DNA of 64,000 bases, from positions 513,712-577,711 of the forward strand of contig JBBRYS010000002.1 in NCBI GenBank assembly GCA_038237475.1, given 5' to 3'. This document shows positions 45,001 through 53,735 of this stretch, in pieces. Made by a program: the position numbers and the translations under genes. Below the pieces are notes generated by a model that was given only the letters and a program-made list of their open reading frames with translations, had not been told where the DNA came from and did no database searches. Position 1 is the first letter of the stretch. Each line of letters opens with the position of its first letter. This stretch comes from JAOAPY01 sp038237475. GTDB taxonomy: Bacteria; Acidobacteriota; Blastocatellia; Pyrinomonadales; Pyrinomonadaceae.

Positions 45001-45130
45001 TGCCTGCCGGCGTGATGCGGTGCCCTTCACTGGCCGGCTCTTCATCACTGCCGCGACTTGCCGAAAGCAAGCTCGTGTTTGGCGCAAGCAAGAGCGTTAG
45101 TGTCAGAAACAGCAGCGCAAGTATTCGCAT
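42002..45130 (-). CDS. Secreted YncE-like beta-propeller fused to phosphoesterase (phospholipase C/acid phosphatase type)
   Basis: A 1042-residue protein with a signal peptide (1-24). The first half (about 40-480) is a YVTN/YncE-type propeller: repeats such as NTLFVANNLSDSLGVI and RLLVVNSDDDSVSVID are visible. The second half (about 520-1020) is a phosphoesterase domain of the AcpA/phospholipase C superfamily, with KENRSYDQVLGD (nucleophile region), NWSTAAFSSDY and IFVIEDDAQDGPDHVDAHRSP (metal-binding Asp and His). It would release phosphate from phosphoesters outside the cell. A promoter lies upstream at 45179-45207. The combination is known in Acidobacteriota and Planctomycetota, but substrates are not. 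Confidence 0.85.
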   Translation of the reverse strand: MRILALLFLTLTLLLAPNTSLLSASRGSDEEPASEGHRITPAGKLLIDAATRQVAVGSLPVGFVRSPDHTGPDGRGRYLIAVNSGFGLQFNAAGNRGQQSLAVIDLNITSAPVVIQNVFFPSPQSVNVGLVFSPTADDDGSYALYASGGFENKIWLLRFQPGIKNPITPVSPGPNTMMEAPSIDIGGFATLAPSPRYNDDHAPVYPTGLAISADGNTLFVANNLSDSLGVISDLRGTRKLERIDLRRPSNQAHFLYPYGVVALPEAEPSGIRHGGTAKVYVSCWNDESIAVMDPARTTNPVSYIQVGRHPTAMLLNELRTRLLVVNSDDDSVSVIDTATDREIERINVRLAEKALLGSSPEGLALDGKTLYVANAHSDSVAVVQLSKRTAGGVDAPATSAADPERSGAEGERSTVRGFIPTGQYPSAVAVVGGSIFVGNGKGTGVENSSVVVNNSGRTPNAPNDRFPVGTGRDLKEGGQYSVSLVVGNISVVAQPDERALVEYTQSVMRNNGLLGAPVTKLFAGKSPINHIIYVIKENRSYDQVLGDVEKSGDGRRADGDPRLAIFGSGEAAKLTGGAAQEITPNFRALALRFGLFDRFFVNSEASPDGHNWSTAAFSSDYVDKAYRWQYSRRGRGYDYEGFNRLPAYEPMRNTPSMFGPGVSATDVANFMRRFIPYLNGSRDVAEPQTLYLWDAAARAGLTYRNYGEFIATLSEADVAAIKRNRAKSYPDISPTVSAFPTKKALEGHHSVSFRTFDTNTPDAMTAESYRASRESAGQINPLISAGNGEAKFRGTSRFGEWLEDFNRFVGERLEGKPENMPNLSILRLPNDHTNGIKLRNPTPQFLVADSDYALGKLVEAVSNSPYWKDTAIFVIEDDAQDGPDHVDAHRSPALVISAYNKPGLLIHEFHNTVSLIRTMELLIGIEPMNQLDANATPINIFRAEADLQPYQARVPNVSLDNLMTQPARDAASAFWMRRTDQQDMSHADMADPEVLNRIIWFSVQGRKPMPESVRLPLFEAMRLGLKEESEQWARNKNASDPD

Positions 45131-45178
45131 AGTTTATTCGCTTTCGGATTCGAGCCGGTAGAGTAACTGATGTACGGA

Positions 45179-45207
45179 AAAATACAGGTTGCACACAGAG
45201 GGTACAA
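45179..45207 (-). promoter_or_regulatory. Promoter of the propeller-phosphoesterase gene
   Basis: TTGTAC (45207-45202), a 17-base spacer and TATTTT (45184-45179) on the minus strand lie about 50 bases before ATG 45130. Confidence 0.45.
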
Positions 45208-45356
45208 GCATCCATGCGATCAGTAAAAAACTTCGGCAGTTTCAGGTAACCCGCCGACTACGTCCATGACATCGCCGTGAATTCAGAAAAGGCACTGTTA
45301 CTGCGACCCTCCGATGGCTGCAGTCGGCCTGCCTGACTGAACATATTTCACAATAT

Positions 45357-46397
45357 TCACATGACCAAATAAGACTTTGCTTCCATGCGAAATCCATTTT
45401 CGGATAGCAGTTTCGCAGCCTGACTCTGTCCGGAAACCAGCAGCAGAACCTCTCGTCGCTGGCCCAGGACATCGAGAAAACTGCGTTGCTCCAGCTGGTC
45501 AGTGATCCATTTAAAGCGCAGCACATCCATATTGTTCTTCCCATAATAGGCCATGGCAAGCGGAATCGAATTTAATCCTTCAGCGATTGCCAGCGGTTTT
45601 TGTGGACCGGATGTTTGGCTATCAACGTAAAGCGCCATCTCTCTGTGCCGGTCTGGTTTTCCCCGCAACTGCCCTCGAGCAGTCAGCAAGCCGGCAGAGA
45701 ACATGAACCCTATGATCGAGAGGCACGCATAAAGAAGATATATCCAGGCCGTATCAGCTCGCCGGGCCGCGATGAGCAGAAGATAACTGGATGAGATTGC
45801 GAGCAGCACCAACAGCGGATACATCCGTGCCTGTTGCGAAAAATAAATCTGTTCGGGTGAAAACGCCAGCAGCAGCGCGCTCAGTACTCCCACAGAGATT
45901 CCAGATAGTTCCCTTCCCAGAAAGCACAACATCATGACAGCCAGTGCACCAAAGAAGGCTGAGGGTAGCCGCAGTGCGAACTCGGTATTGCCAAACGATG
46001 CAATCCAGTAATGCATAAAATAAAAATAGGCCGGCAGGTGCACATTTCTCTTCAGCACAGCGGTGACCGGCCTGAGCCCCAAACCTGACTCAGACACAAG
46101 CACTCTCCTGTATTCGTCAGTGGAACTCGGCATAGTAATCGGAGCAGCCTTCGCTTCACGGCTGAGATAAACATACTGATGCCCCGTCGCGGCCGGAAGC
46201 GTGTAGAACTTTTCGCACTCCAGCGTTTGGGAGTCGAGTTTGTAGAGCCGGACAGACAAGCCCGTCACGAAAATCAGGGCTGCCAACAAAATTAGTCTGC
46301 TCTTCAAAATGATAGGCGCGGCCCGAAGTGTGAAATGGAATGCTCCTCTGCCACATACAGGACAGGGAAAGCAGTTGTCAAGAAAAAGGTACGGCAC
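45357..46397 (-). CDS. Shortened GT39/PMT-like membrane glycosyltransferase
   Basis: A 346-residue polytopic protein. Its N-terminal part matches dolichyl-phosphate mannosyltransferase-like enzymes: ILLAALIFVTGLSVRLYKLDSQ near 34-55, a lumenal loop with YFYFMHYWIASFGNTEFALRLPS near 125-147 and membrane spans after it. Normal family members have 450-600 residues and 10-13 spans. Here the last recognisable span (IIGFMFSAGLLT, about 225) is followed at once by a short soluble C-terminal domain, as though several spans were deleted in frame. The start is uncertain: GTG 46397 opens the frame, but a later TTG may be used. It may be inactive. Confidence 0.6.
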   Translation of the reverse strand: MPYLFLDNCFPCPVCGRGAFHFTLRAAPIILKSRLILLAALIFVTGLSVRLYKLDSQTLECEKFYTLPAATGHQYVYLSREAKAAPITMPSSTDEYRRVLVSESGLGLRPVTAVLKRNVHLPAYFYFMHYWIASFGNTEFALRLPSAFFGALAVMMLCFLGRELSGISVGVLSALLLAFSPEQIYFSQQARMYPLLVLLAISSSYLLLIAARRADTAWIYLLYACLSIIGFMFSAGLLTARGQLRGKPDRHREMALYVDSQTSGPQKPLAIAEGLNSIPLAMAYYGKNNMDVLRFKWITDQLEQRSFLDVLGQRREVLLLVSGQSQAAKLLSENGFRMEAKSYLVM

Positions 46398-46408
46398 CGC
46401 AAAATTTG

Positions 46409-46438
46409 TTGACGTACATTCGAGCTCGAAGGTAGACT
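46409..46438 (+). promoter_or_regulatory. Promoter with 12-bp palindrome before the giant surface-protein gene
   Basis: TTGACG (46409-46414), an 18-base spacer and TAGACT (46433-46438). The spacer contains the perfect palindrome TTCGAGCTCGAA (46419-46430), a probable operator. Its first 14 bases are nearly identical to the promoter at 28961. Confidence 0.45.
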
Positions 46439-46558
46439 GCGTCCCTACAATCCATGAGCCCCGAGCCGGTTTGAGACGTCTTATCTGTGACCACTCGGTT
46501 ATCGCTTACTCCCATTTAAGGATATCGCTCATTCCAGATAGGGCCCGAAGACAAGACC

Positions 46559-49500
46559 ATGATTATTTCCTCGCTGCGAAAACTGTTCAAGTGTCGCTTT
46601 GCGTTTCCGGCGGTTTTATACCTGACCATTGGTTTGCTCACGAGCTGGGCAACGTGGACCGGGTATACTGCGAACCAATCTAAAGCAACCCCTCAACCTA
46701 CAACGGCTTCACCGGCCAACCGGAAGGAGAATTCTTCGTCGCTGCATCTCGACAAAGGATATGGTCGACTCCCGCTAAGCTTTGAAGCAAACAAGGGCCA
46801 GTTTGATTCGTCCGCGAAATTCGTTGCTCGCGGCCCGGGATTCAACATCCTTCTAAATGCTGAGCAGGCAGTGCTCGCCCTGAGACGAAGCGGCAAAACA
46901 TCGAGTACTGATGACCCTGCCTCGCCCGACTCTGATACACCGATAGGTGCTCAGCGTTTGCTCGCATTGCGCGGTCAAACCGCAGAGCCGGCCAACGGCG
47001 CCGGGAACCAGGCTTTGGTAACGATGCGCTTTGCGGGCGCGAATGCCGGCGCGAAAGGTCTTGAGGGAGTTGATGAACTCCCCGGCAAGGCAAATTATTT
47101 TCTCGGCAATGACTCTGCAAAATGGCTCACTGACATTCGTACTTATGAACGAGTTGCCTACCGCGAGATCTATCAGGGAGTCGACCTCGTGTTTTATGGA
47201 AGCCGCCAGCAGTTGGAATATGACCTGGTCGTAGCGCCCAACGCCGATCCTTCAGCGATCCAGCTCGTCTTCGATGGGGTTCAGGGAATCAAATCGGATC
47301 GCCAGGGCGGCCTGACCCTGGCTACGCCTGCTGGCGAACTGACGCAAGCGAAGCCTGTCATCTATCAGGATATTGACGGGCAACGAAAAACAATTAACGG
47401 AAGCTATGTTATCAAGCCGGGTAACAAGATCGGATTCAAGGTTTCGAAATACGACCGCGCGAGGCCACTCGTCATTGATCCCACCTTGAGTTACTTGTCG
47501 TTTGTAAACGGCAGCGGGCAGGGATTTGCACTCGCCGCAGATGCGTCGGGCAACACCTACATCACCGGATTTGTTTCTGATTCAAGTTTAGGAGTAACGC
47601 CGGGTGTGGTTCAGGCAACAAACGGCGGCTTGGACGATTGCTTTGTCACGAAGTTGAATCCGACTGGGACTGAGGTTGTTTTCACTACTTATTTGGGTGG
47701 CACCGCTTCTGATTACGGAAATAGTATCGCGGTTGATGCCGGCAATAATGTTTACGTGGGCGGATATACCGAATCGGGCTTCCCCACAACCGCCGGCGCC
47801 TACCAAACTATTTTTGCCGGCATTAGTGATGGTTTCGTAACTAAGCTCAACCCAACGGGAAGCGCCTTGATTTATTCGACCTACTTCGGCGGTAACGGAA
47901 CCGAGGAGGTCGACACAGTGGTGCCCGAAGCAGGTACTGGAAATATTTTCATCTCCGGACTCACAGCCTCGGCAGATTTCAATACCACACCCGGCGCATT
48001 CCGCTCGGCTAACACAGGAGGCTTCGACGCTTTCGTTGGCAAGCTCAATGCGACCGGTTCCAACACCCTGTACCTCACGTATGCCGGCGGGAGCGGGTTC
48101 GAGTACCCCATATCGATGACTGCAGATCCAGCTGGCAATGTCTATCTTGTAGGTCAAACGACGTCGCTTGATTTCCCCACAGTTAATCCAGCGCAAGCTG
48201 CACTCGGCGGCCGTGCAAGAGGACCGTTCAAGAGTAACACTGGCGGCGCTTCCTACGCTCTGAGTAACAACGGTCTCCCGGTCACCTACGTCTATTGTTC
48301 TGCAATAAACCCAACGACCCCGAGCACTATTTACTTAGGCACTGATGGTGGAGTCTTCAAGTCTACTAACAGCGGTGGCTCGTGGAGTCCAACGGGACAG
48401 TTGCAGGTGCCAAGAGTGCACCAACTCACGCTTGTGCCTGGCGCGCCGAACATCATCTATGCGGGAACTGAAGCCGGTGTCTACCGCTCAACCGACGGCG
48501 GTGCGACCTGGCTAGCTCGCAACACGGGATTGATTAGCCCTGGACTTACGGCGGACGTCAGAGGAATAGCTATTCATCAATCAGCGCCGAACACGATATA
48601 CATTGCCGGAACCACGGGCGTCTTTAAATCTACTGACGGTGGTGGCAGTTGGGTAGCAATAAATACCGGACTGGCCACGGACTTTATTAATGCGTTGACC
48701 AACGCAATCGTTATCGACCCGACGGCGGCAAACACTTTGTATGTTGCGCTCCCGTCAGCGCAACGGGTTTATAAGACTACCAATGGCGGGACCAGTTGGT
48801 CGGCCGCCGGCACCGGGATGCTGAGTTCTATGGTGCGGGCCCTAGCGATAAACCCACAATCCCCCAACACTCTCTACGCGGCTCAGGCAGCGGGCATTTC
48901 CAAAACAGTCAATGGCGGAACATCGTGGACCGCTGCGAACACCGGACTCAATCTGACTCTCAGTGATTCATCCGTGGTTGCAAACGCGGGCATGCACTTC
49001 GTTACAGTTGATCCGGTTACGCCGACTACAGTTTACGCGGGCGCTTCCTTGATTCTCCAAAACAATGGCGCCTTTTCCACAGCCACAGTGTTCAAGAGTT
49101 TAGATTCCGGAGGGACCTGGACGGCGCAAAGCAACGGCTTCGTTGTCCCTGCCAGCATAGCAACGATTGCGATTGATCCAGCCAATCCCGCAACGGTATA
49201 TGCCGGTTCTTTGGGCGACAATGATTCATTTATTCTGAAACTAAATCCGGCGGGTACGACAGAACTGTTTGGGACCTACTTTGGTGGGAACCGGGGTGAC
49301 TCCGGAACCAGCATAGCGGCAGATGCAACGCAAAATATCTACATAGCCGGCAATGCAGCCAGCGTAGATTTCCCAACCACCGGCGGAGCGTTTCAGACTG
49401 TTCTCAAAGGTAATACTGATTTGTTCGTGGCCAGGTTTAGCGCGGGCGGCGTTCTATCTTTCTCCACGCTGATCGGCGGGGTTGAAGCGGACAATACCGG

Positions 49501-52500
49501 CGGCGGCATTGCAGTTGATTCTTCCAACAATGTCTTTGTGACGGGCTCGACTTTTGCTCCCGACTTTCCCACAACCCCCGGAGCTTTCCAACGAACAATC
49601 GGCAACCCAGGCACTCGTGCTGCGGATATATTTATTACGAAAGTGAACGCGAGCGGCAGCTCTCTGGATTTCTCCAGCTATCTCGGCGGTGGCGGAAACG
49701 ATTACGCCAATAATTTTCTGGGACAGCGCCTGGCGCTGGACGCCGCTGGAAACGTTTTTATAGTCGGTGTGACCGCCAGCACCAATTTCCCGTATTTTGA
49801 TTGGGCTAACTGCTGTGGGAATTCCAGTACGCACACTTTCGTCGCCAAGATCAGCAGCGCCCTTCCCTCCTATAGCATCACGGGCCGTGTCACCAAAGCT
49901 GGAAATATTGCTGTTGCGGGAGTCTTCGTCCAGGCTCTTGATAGTCGGGGCAACTTTATCCGGGGTGGCCTTACGGATGCGCAGGGTTACTATGCGCTCA
50001 TCAGCCTACCGGCCAACAGCTACACCGTGACGCCGCAGAGATATGATTTCAATAGCGCCCACTATATTTTTGCCCCGCCATCGCGGACTTTCTCAGTCTT
50101 GAATTCCGATCAGAGTGCAGATTTCACTGCCACTCAAGTCTATGACATCCAGGGCCAGATAACCCACTCTACTCTGGCGAACGTGCCGATCTTTGACGTC
50201 ACGGTGACACTCAGCGGGACGTCAAGCGCTACAGCCATTTCGAACGCTGGAGGTGGTTTTGTATTTCGCGATCTGGTGGCGGGAAGTTACACGGTTACGC
50301 CCAGCAAGTCTGGTTTTACCTTCAACCCTGTCAACAGGTCTTATGCGGCCCTGAGTGCCGACCAGTTTGCTACTTTCACGACTGCGTCGGGATCTTTCTT
50401 TACCATTAGTGGCCGTGCCGCCGACGGGAACAATGCAGCAATCAGTAACGCCACGGTGGCGTTGCAGGTAAGGCCGCAAATCGGATCACGACCGCTGTCA
50501 GCGCAGACAGATGCAAGCGGAAACTATTCGTTTGCAAATCTGCAGGCTGGCGGTAACTACACACTGCTGGCCGCGAAGCCACTCGTAAGTTTTGTGCCGC
50601 TGACTCAAACCTTCAACAATCTGGCTGGCAATCAGACTCTGAATTTTACAGGCACTGCACCTACCGGGCTGATCGGCAAACTCTCGCTTCTCAAGGATGT
50701 GGGAGCTCAAACCGATCTTGCTACGCTGAATGCAGACGGCAGTAACGAGACGTCACTCCTGACCATCCTGAATTGCGGCGATGGTGGACCCTCATGGTCT
50801 CCCAACGGCGCCAAAATCGCATTTTCACAATGTGGCAACACAGGCACTGAAGATCTCTTCGTAGTCAATGCCGACGGCACAGGTCTCACCGTACTCTCGA
50901 ATCAACCGGACAGCGAAGGTTTCCCCAGCTGGTCTCCGGACGGGACCAGACTCACCTATACAGCTGGTGATTGCAGCGGCACCGATGTACTGGTGCCCGA
51001 AGTATTTGCCATCAATGCGAATGGCTCGCTGAGAACTAATCTGACTAACAACAATGTGGTGGACGGCCTTTCAGACTGGTCCCCCAATGCATCAACCATC
51101 GTTTTTGCCCGGGGCCCAAACGCGAGTTGCAGCAGCTCCGACACTGATACCGATCTTTATGTCGTCGACGCAATCGGTGGAAATGAAAGACGATTGACAA
51201 CCACGCCTGAAGTAGAGGAGCTTCCTGCCTATTCACCTGATGGCTCGAAGATCGCATACACGCGTTCGTTTCAGAACTTAGCTAACAACACCTTCAGCCG
51301 GACCATCTTCGTGATGAATGCGGACGGCACAGGTCAGACGCAAATCACTTCCGATATAATTGATGCCGGCCGGCCAACCTGGTCGCCCGACGGTACCAAA
51401 CTGGCCTTTGATGGATTCCTGATCGGAGCCAACAGTCCGACGCAAATCTATGCCGTAAATGCCGACGGTACGGGCCTGGTCCAAATTACCAGCGACGCAT
51501 CCATTCGCAGAACCGTTCCATCCTGGCAACACTACAGTATCAGTGGTCGCGTGACCGGAAACACTACCGGCGTTCCGATCACCATGACACTGGCGGGAAC
51601 ATTAACCCGGGTCACCCAGACGGACTCCGCCGGTAATTATGTTTTTGGTAACTTGACCCCAGGTGGGAATTATTCGGTGACGCCGATCAGCAATGCCTTC
51701 GGCTTCAATCCAGGCAAGGCTGACGTAAATAACCTAATCGGAAACCAGGTAGCGAACTTTGTGGTGCTCCCCGCTGTGATTCCGGCGCCTACACCGCCAT
51801 TGACTGACGACTTTGCCGGAGCTCAACGCGACCCCACCAAATGGAATCTGGGAACGCAGACTCAGCCACTCGGCGCATTTGATCCGCAGATTCCAGTGGT
51901 GCAGCAAAATGGCCGGTTGGTCGTGACGCCGCGCTCCCAGACGAACGGGTTACATTACAACGGCTATGTGTCACTGAATTCATTTGATTTCAATAACTCA
52001 AAAGCCACGGTTGAAGTGGTTCAGCCAGCAGCCAATGGCGCGGAAACCATTTTTGCCATCGGTAGCGATTTGGACAACTTCTCACGCTTCGTGGTGCGCG
52101 CCGGGGCTACGGGCGCGAGTCCGCAAAAGGGGCGCCGGCCGGTAGATGTTGGCGGACAACAATTAATATTTCAGGTCCGCATTAGCGGACAACTGACGTC
52201 GTTGAGCATTCCTTACGATTCGGACTTACACCGTTTCATGCGCTTTCGCCACGAGCCTCCGACAAATTCAATTCTTTTTGAAACCAGTTCCAATAATATC
52301 GACTTCACCGTGCGCCACCGGGTCGTCCTGCAGAAGTCGGTTTCAGCGCTGACTGCCGAGCTTAGCGCAGGCACGACCAGTCCCACCGATTCAGCGCAGG
52401 CGATCTTTGATAACTTTGGCCTGGTTACCAACACTGTCCAGTTTTCCGTGAGCGGGTATACCGTGAACGAAAGCGAGGGCCGGGCCGTAATCACCGTTGC

Positions 52501-53599
52501 CAGAAGCGGGGATCTTTCCGGGACCGCCAGCGTGGACTACTCGACGTTTGACGAGACTGCCCGGCAACGTAACCGCTATATACCCGCTGTAGGTACTCTC
52601 TCATTCGCAGCCGGACAAAGCACTCGTACCTTCAGCGTGCTGGTCGAAGATAATTTACTGGTCGAAGGTACGCAGACAATTGAGTTGCGCCTCCTCGATT
52701 CATCAGGAGCCGGTCTCAACAGCCCCGGCCGGGCCATTCTCACGGTCGAGGATAATGACAGTCTGCCGATCACAACCAATCCACTCGACAATGTCCAGTT
52801 CTTTGTGCGGCAAAACTATTATGATTTCCTGAGCCGTAACCCGGATCCAGGCGGGCTAGATTATTGGACCAGCCAGTTTACCCCGTGCGGTTCTGATCAG
52901 ATCTGTATTAACAACAAGCGCCTGGACGTTTCCAATGCCTTTTATTTCGAGTTGGAGTTTCAACAGACCGGAAGCTACGTCTATCGGCTCTACCGCGCTG
53001 TGTATGGGAACAATCAGCCATTCCCGAATCCAGATACCAACTTCCCCAATGAAAACAAAAAGCTGTTGAGTTACAACAGCTTCGTCAATGACCGGGCGCG
53101 CGTGGTTGGCGGACCGGACCTGGCACAGTCGCAACTGGCCCTGGCCAATTCTTTTATCAATCGGCGTGAGTTTCTCGCTACCTATCCGCTCAGTCTGGAT
53201 GGGCCGGGCTTTGTCGATGCGGTACTCAGCAGGATTAGAACGGACATTGGGGTCGATTTGACTTCGCAGCGCGCCGGACTCATCGCGCTCTTCAATTCAG
53301 GCGGCCGGGGCGCGGTTATCTATCGACTCGCGGACGATAATGCTGCCAACCCTATCAATAACCGGCCATTCATCGACGCGGAATACAACCGCGCGTTTGT
53401 AACTACACAATACTTTGGCTACCTGCGCCGCAATCCGGATCTCGGGGGTTTTCTCTTCTGGTTGGGACAAGTAAACGGCGGCGCGCTCCGTGATGTTGAG
53501 AAGCAGCATGCAATGGTCTGTTCGTTTGTGACGTCCACCGAGTACCAAAATCGATTCAGTCTCACAGTAACCCACAATAATGGTGAGTGTCCGCACTGA
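46559..53599 (+). CDS. Giant mosaic secreted surface protein (SBBP, BNR, PD40, Calx-beta, DUF4214)
   Basis: A 2346-residue protein with an N-terminal hydrophobic segment (about 14-35) as signal or anchor. Parts in order: a DUF7948-like domain typical before SBBP repeats (about 70-310), SBBP repeats (about 312-540), BNR/sortilin-like repeats (545-890), more SBBP repeats (890-1100), three carboxypeptidase-regulatory (CNA-B-like) domains (1105-1365), PD40/TolB-type propeller repeats (1370-1655), a fourth carboxypeptidase-regulatory domain (1660-1740), a jelly-roll-like domain (1750-1960), Calx-beta (1960-2070) and DUF4214 (2077-2344). It is probably on the cell surface for adhesion or polymer binding. 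The C-terminal modules recur in the protein starting at 57837. The ribosome-binding site is weak. Confidence 0.85.
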   Translation: MIISSLRKLFKCRFAFPAVLYLTIGLLTSWATWTGYTANQSKATPQPTTASPANRKENSSSLHLDKGYGRLPLSFEANKGQFDSSAKFVARGPGFNILLNAEQAVLALRRSGKTSSTDDPASPDSDTPIGAQRLLALRGQTAEPANGAGNQALVTMRFAGANAGAKGLEGVDELPGKANYFLGNDSAKWLTDIRTYERVAYREIYQGVDLVFYGSRQQLEYDLVVAPNADPSAIQLVFDGVQGIKSDRQGGLTLATPAGELTQAKPVIYQDIDGQRKTINGSYVIKPGNKIGFKVSKYDRARPLVIDPTLSYLSFVNGSGQGFALAADASGNTYITGFVSDSSLGVTPGVVQATNGGLDDCFVTKLNPTGTEVVFTTYLGGTASDYGNSIAVDAGNNVYVGGYTESGFPTTAGAYQTIFAGISDGFVTKLNPTGSALIYSTYFGGNGTEEVDTVVPEAGTGNIFISGLTASADFNTTPGAFRSANTGGFDAFVGKLNATGSNTLYLTYAGGSGFEYPISMTADPAGNVYLVGQTTSLDFPTVNPAQAALGGRARGPFKSNTGGASYALSNNGLPVTYVYCSAINPTTPSTIYLGTDGGVFKSTNSGGSWSPTGQLQVPRVHQLTLVPGAPNIIYAGTEAGVYRSTDGGATWLARNTGLISPGLTADVRGIAIHQSAPNTIYIAGTTGVFKSTDGGGSWVAINTGLATDFINALTNAIVIDPTAANTLYVALPSAQRVYKTTNGGTSWSAAGTGMLSSMVRALAINPQSPNTLYAAQAAGISKTVNGGTSWTAANTGLNLTLSDSSVVANAGMHFVTVDPVTPTTVYAGASLILQNNGAFSTATVFKSLDSGGTWTAQSNGFVVPASIATIAIDPANPATVYAGSLGDNDSFILKLNPAGTTELFGTYFGGNRGDSGTSIAADATQNIYIAGNAASVDFPTTGGAFQTVLKGNTDLFVARFSAGGVLSFSTLIGGVEADNTGGGIAVDSSNNVFVTGSTFAPDFPTTPGAFQRTIGNPGTRAADIFITKVNASGSSLDFSSYLGGGGNDYANNFLGQRLALDAAGNVFIVGVTASTNFPYFDWANCCGNSSTHTFVAKISSALPSYSITGRVTKAGNIAVAGVFVQALDSRGNFIRGGLTDAQGYYALISLPANSYTVTPQRYDFNSAHYIFAPPSRTFSVLNSDQSADFTATQVYDIQGQITHSTLANVPIFDVTVTLSGTSSATAISNAGGGFVFRDLVAGSYTVTPSKSGFTFNPVNRSYAALSADQFATFTTASGSFFTISGRAADGNNAAISNATVALQVRPQIGSRPLSAQTDASGNYSFANLQAGGNYTLLAAKPLVSFVPLTQTFNNLAGNQTLNFTGTAPTGLIGKLSLLKDVGAQTDLATLNADGSNETSLLTILNCGDGGPSWSPNGAKIAFSQCGNTGTEDLFVVNADGTGLTVLSNQPDSEGFPSWSPDGTRLTYTAGDCSGTDVLVPEVFAINANGSLRTNLTNNNVVDGLSDWSPNASTIVFARGPNASCSSSDTDTDLYVVDAIGGNERRLTTTPEVEELPAYSPDGSKIAYTRSFQNLANNTFSRTIFVMNADGTGQTQITSDIIDAGRPTWSPDGTKLAFDGFLIGANSPTQIYAVNADGTGLVQITSDASIRRTVPSWQHYSISGRVTGNTTGVPITMTLAGTLTRVTQTDSAGNYVFGNLTPGGNYSVTPISNAFGFNPGKADVNNLIGNQVANFVVLPAVIPAPTPPLTDDFAGAQRDPTKWNLGTQTQPLGAFDPQIPVVQQNGRLVVTPRSQTNGLHYNGYVSLNSFDFNNSKATVEVVQPAANGAETIFAIGSDLDNFSRFVVRAGATGASPQKGRRPVDVGGQQLIFQVRISGQLTSLSIPYDSDLHRFMRFRHEPPTNSILFETSSNNIDFTVRHRVVLQKSVSALTAELSAGTTSPTDSAQAIFDNFGLVTNTVQFSVSGYTVNESEGRAVITVARSGDLSGTASVDYSTFDETARQRNRYIPAVGTLSFAAGQSTRTFSVLVEDNLLVEGTQTIELRLLDSSGAGLNSPGRAILTVEDNDSLPITTNPLDNVQFFVRQNYYDFLSRNPDPGGLDYWTSQFTPCGSDQICINNKRLDVSNAFYFELEFQQTGSYVYRLYRAVYGNNQPFPNPDTNFPNENKKLLSYNSFVNDRARVVGGPDLAQSQLALANSFINRREFLATYPLSLDGPGFVDAVLSRIRTDIGVDLTSQRAGLIALFNSGGRGAVIYRLADDNAANPINNRPFIDAEYNRAFVTTQYFGYLRRNPDLGGFLFWLGQVNGGALRDVEKQHAMVCSFVTSTEYQNRFSLTVTHNNGECPH
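47490..48190 (+). repeat. SBBP-type repeats in the giant protein (first block)
   Basis: Repeating units of about 50 residues with GNTYITG / NVYVGGYT / NIFISGLT and FxTKLNPTG cores. A second block follows at about 49230-49870. Confidence 0.75.
48200..49230 (+). repeat. BNR/sortilin-like repeats in the giant protein
   Basis: About seven units of STDGGxTW / TNGGTSW with following IYAGT or TLYVA strands, giving a beta-propeller of the sortilin or sialidase type. Confidence 0.75.
50680..51530 (+). repeat. PD40/TolB-like propeller repeats
   Basis: Repeated NADGTG, PSWSPNG/WSPDGTKLAF and similar motifs every 45-60 residues form a TolB-like six-bladed propeller, also found at 60290-61080 in the second mosaic protein. 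Confidence 0.78.
51780..53590 (+). repeat. C-terminal module set shared with the second mosaic protein
   Basis: The jelly-roll, Calx-beta and DUF4214 segment is repeated in order at 62930-64000 (cut by the edge). Identities include DDFA, KWNLGTQTQP, NGLHYNGYVS-like runs and AIGSD. It points to a recent intragenomic duplication. Confidence 0.8.
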
Positions 53600-53735
53600 C
53601 GCTCGGAGGTCGTTTGTAGCTGAACTCTCTGGACCAGACCTGCTGGCGGACTTTGACGGTTCAGCAATCGCGAGGCGCAGCAGGCGCCCTCGAAGTTCTT
53701 CACTTAATTGTATCGATTGAAAAACGAGGTCGCTC

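Noticed and set aside
45242..45559. 105-codon minus-strand frame after the phosphoesterase gene
   Set aside because: It overlaps the GT39-like gene in another frame and has no recognisable domain or start signal.
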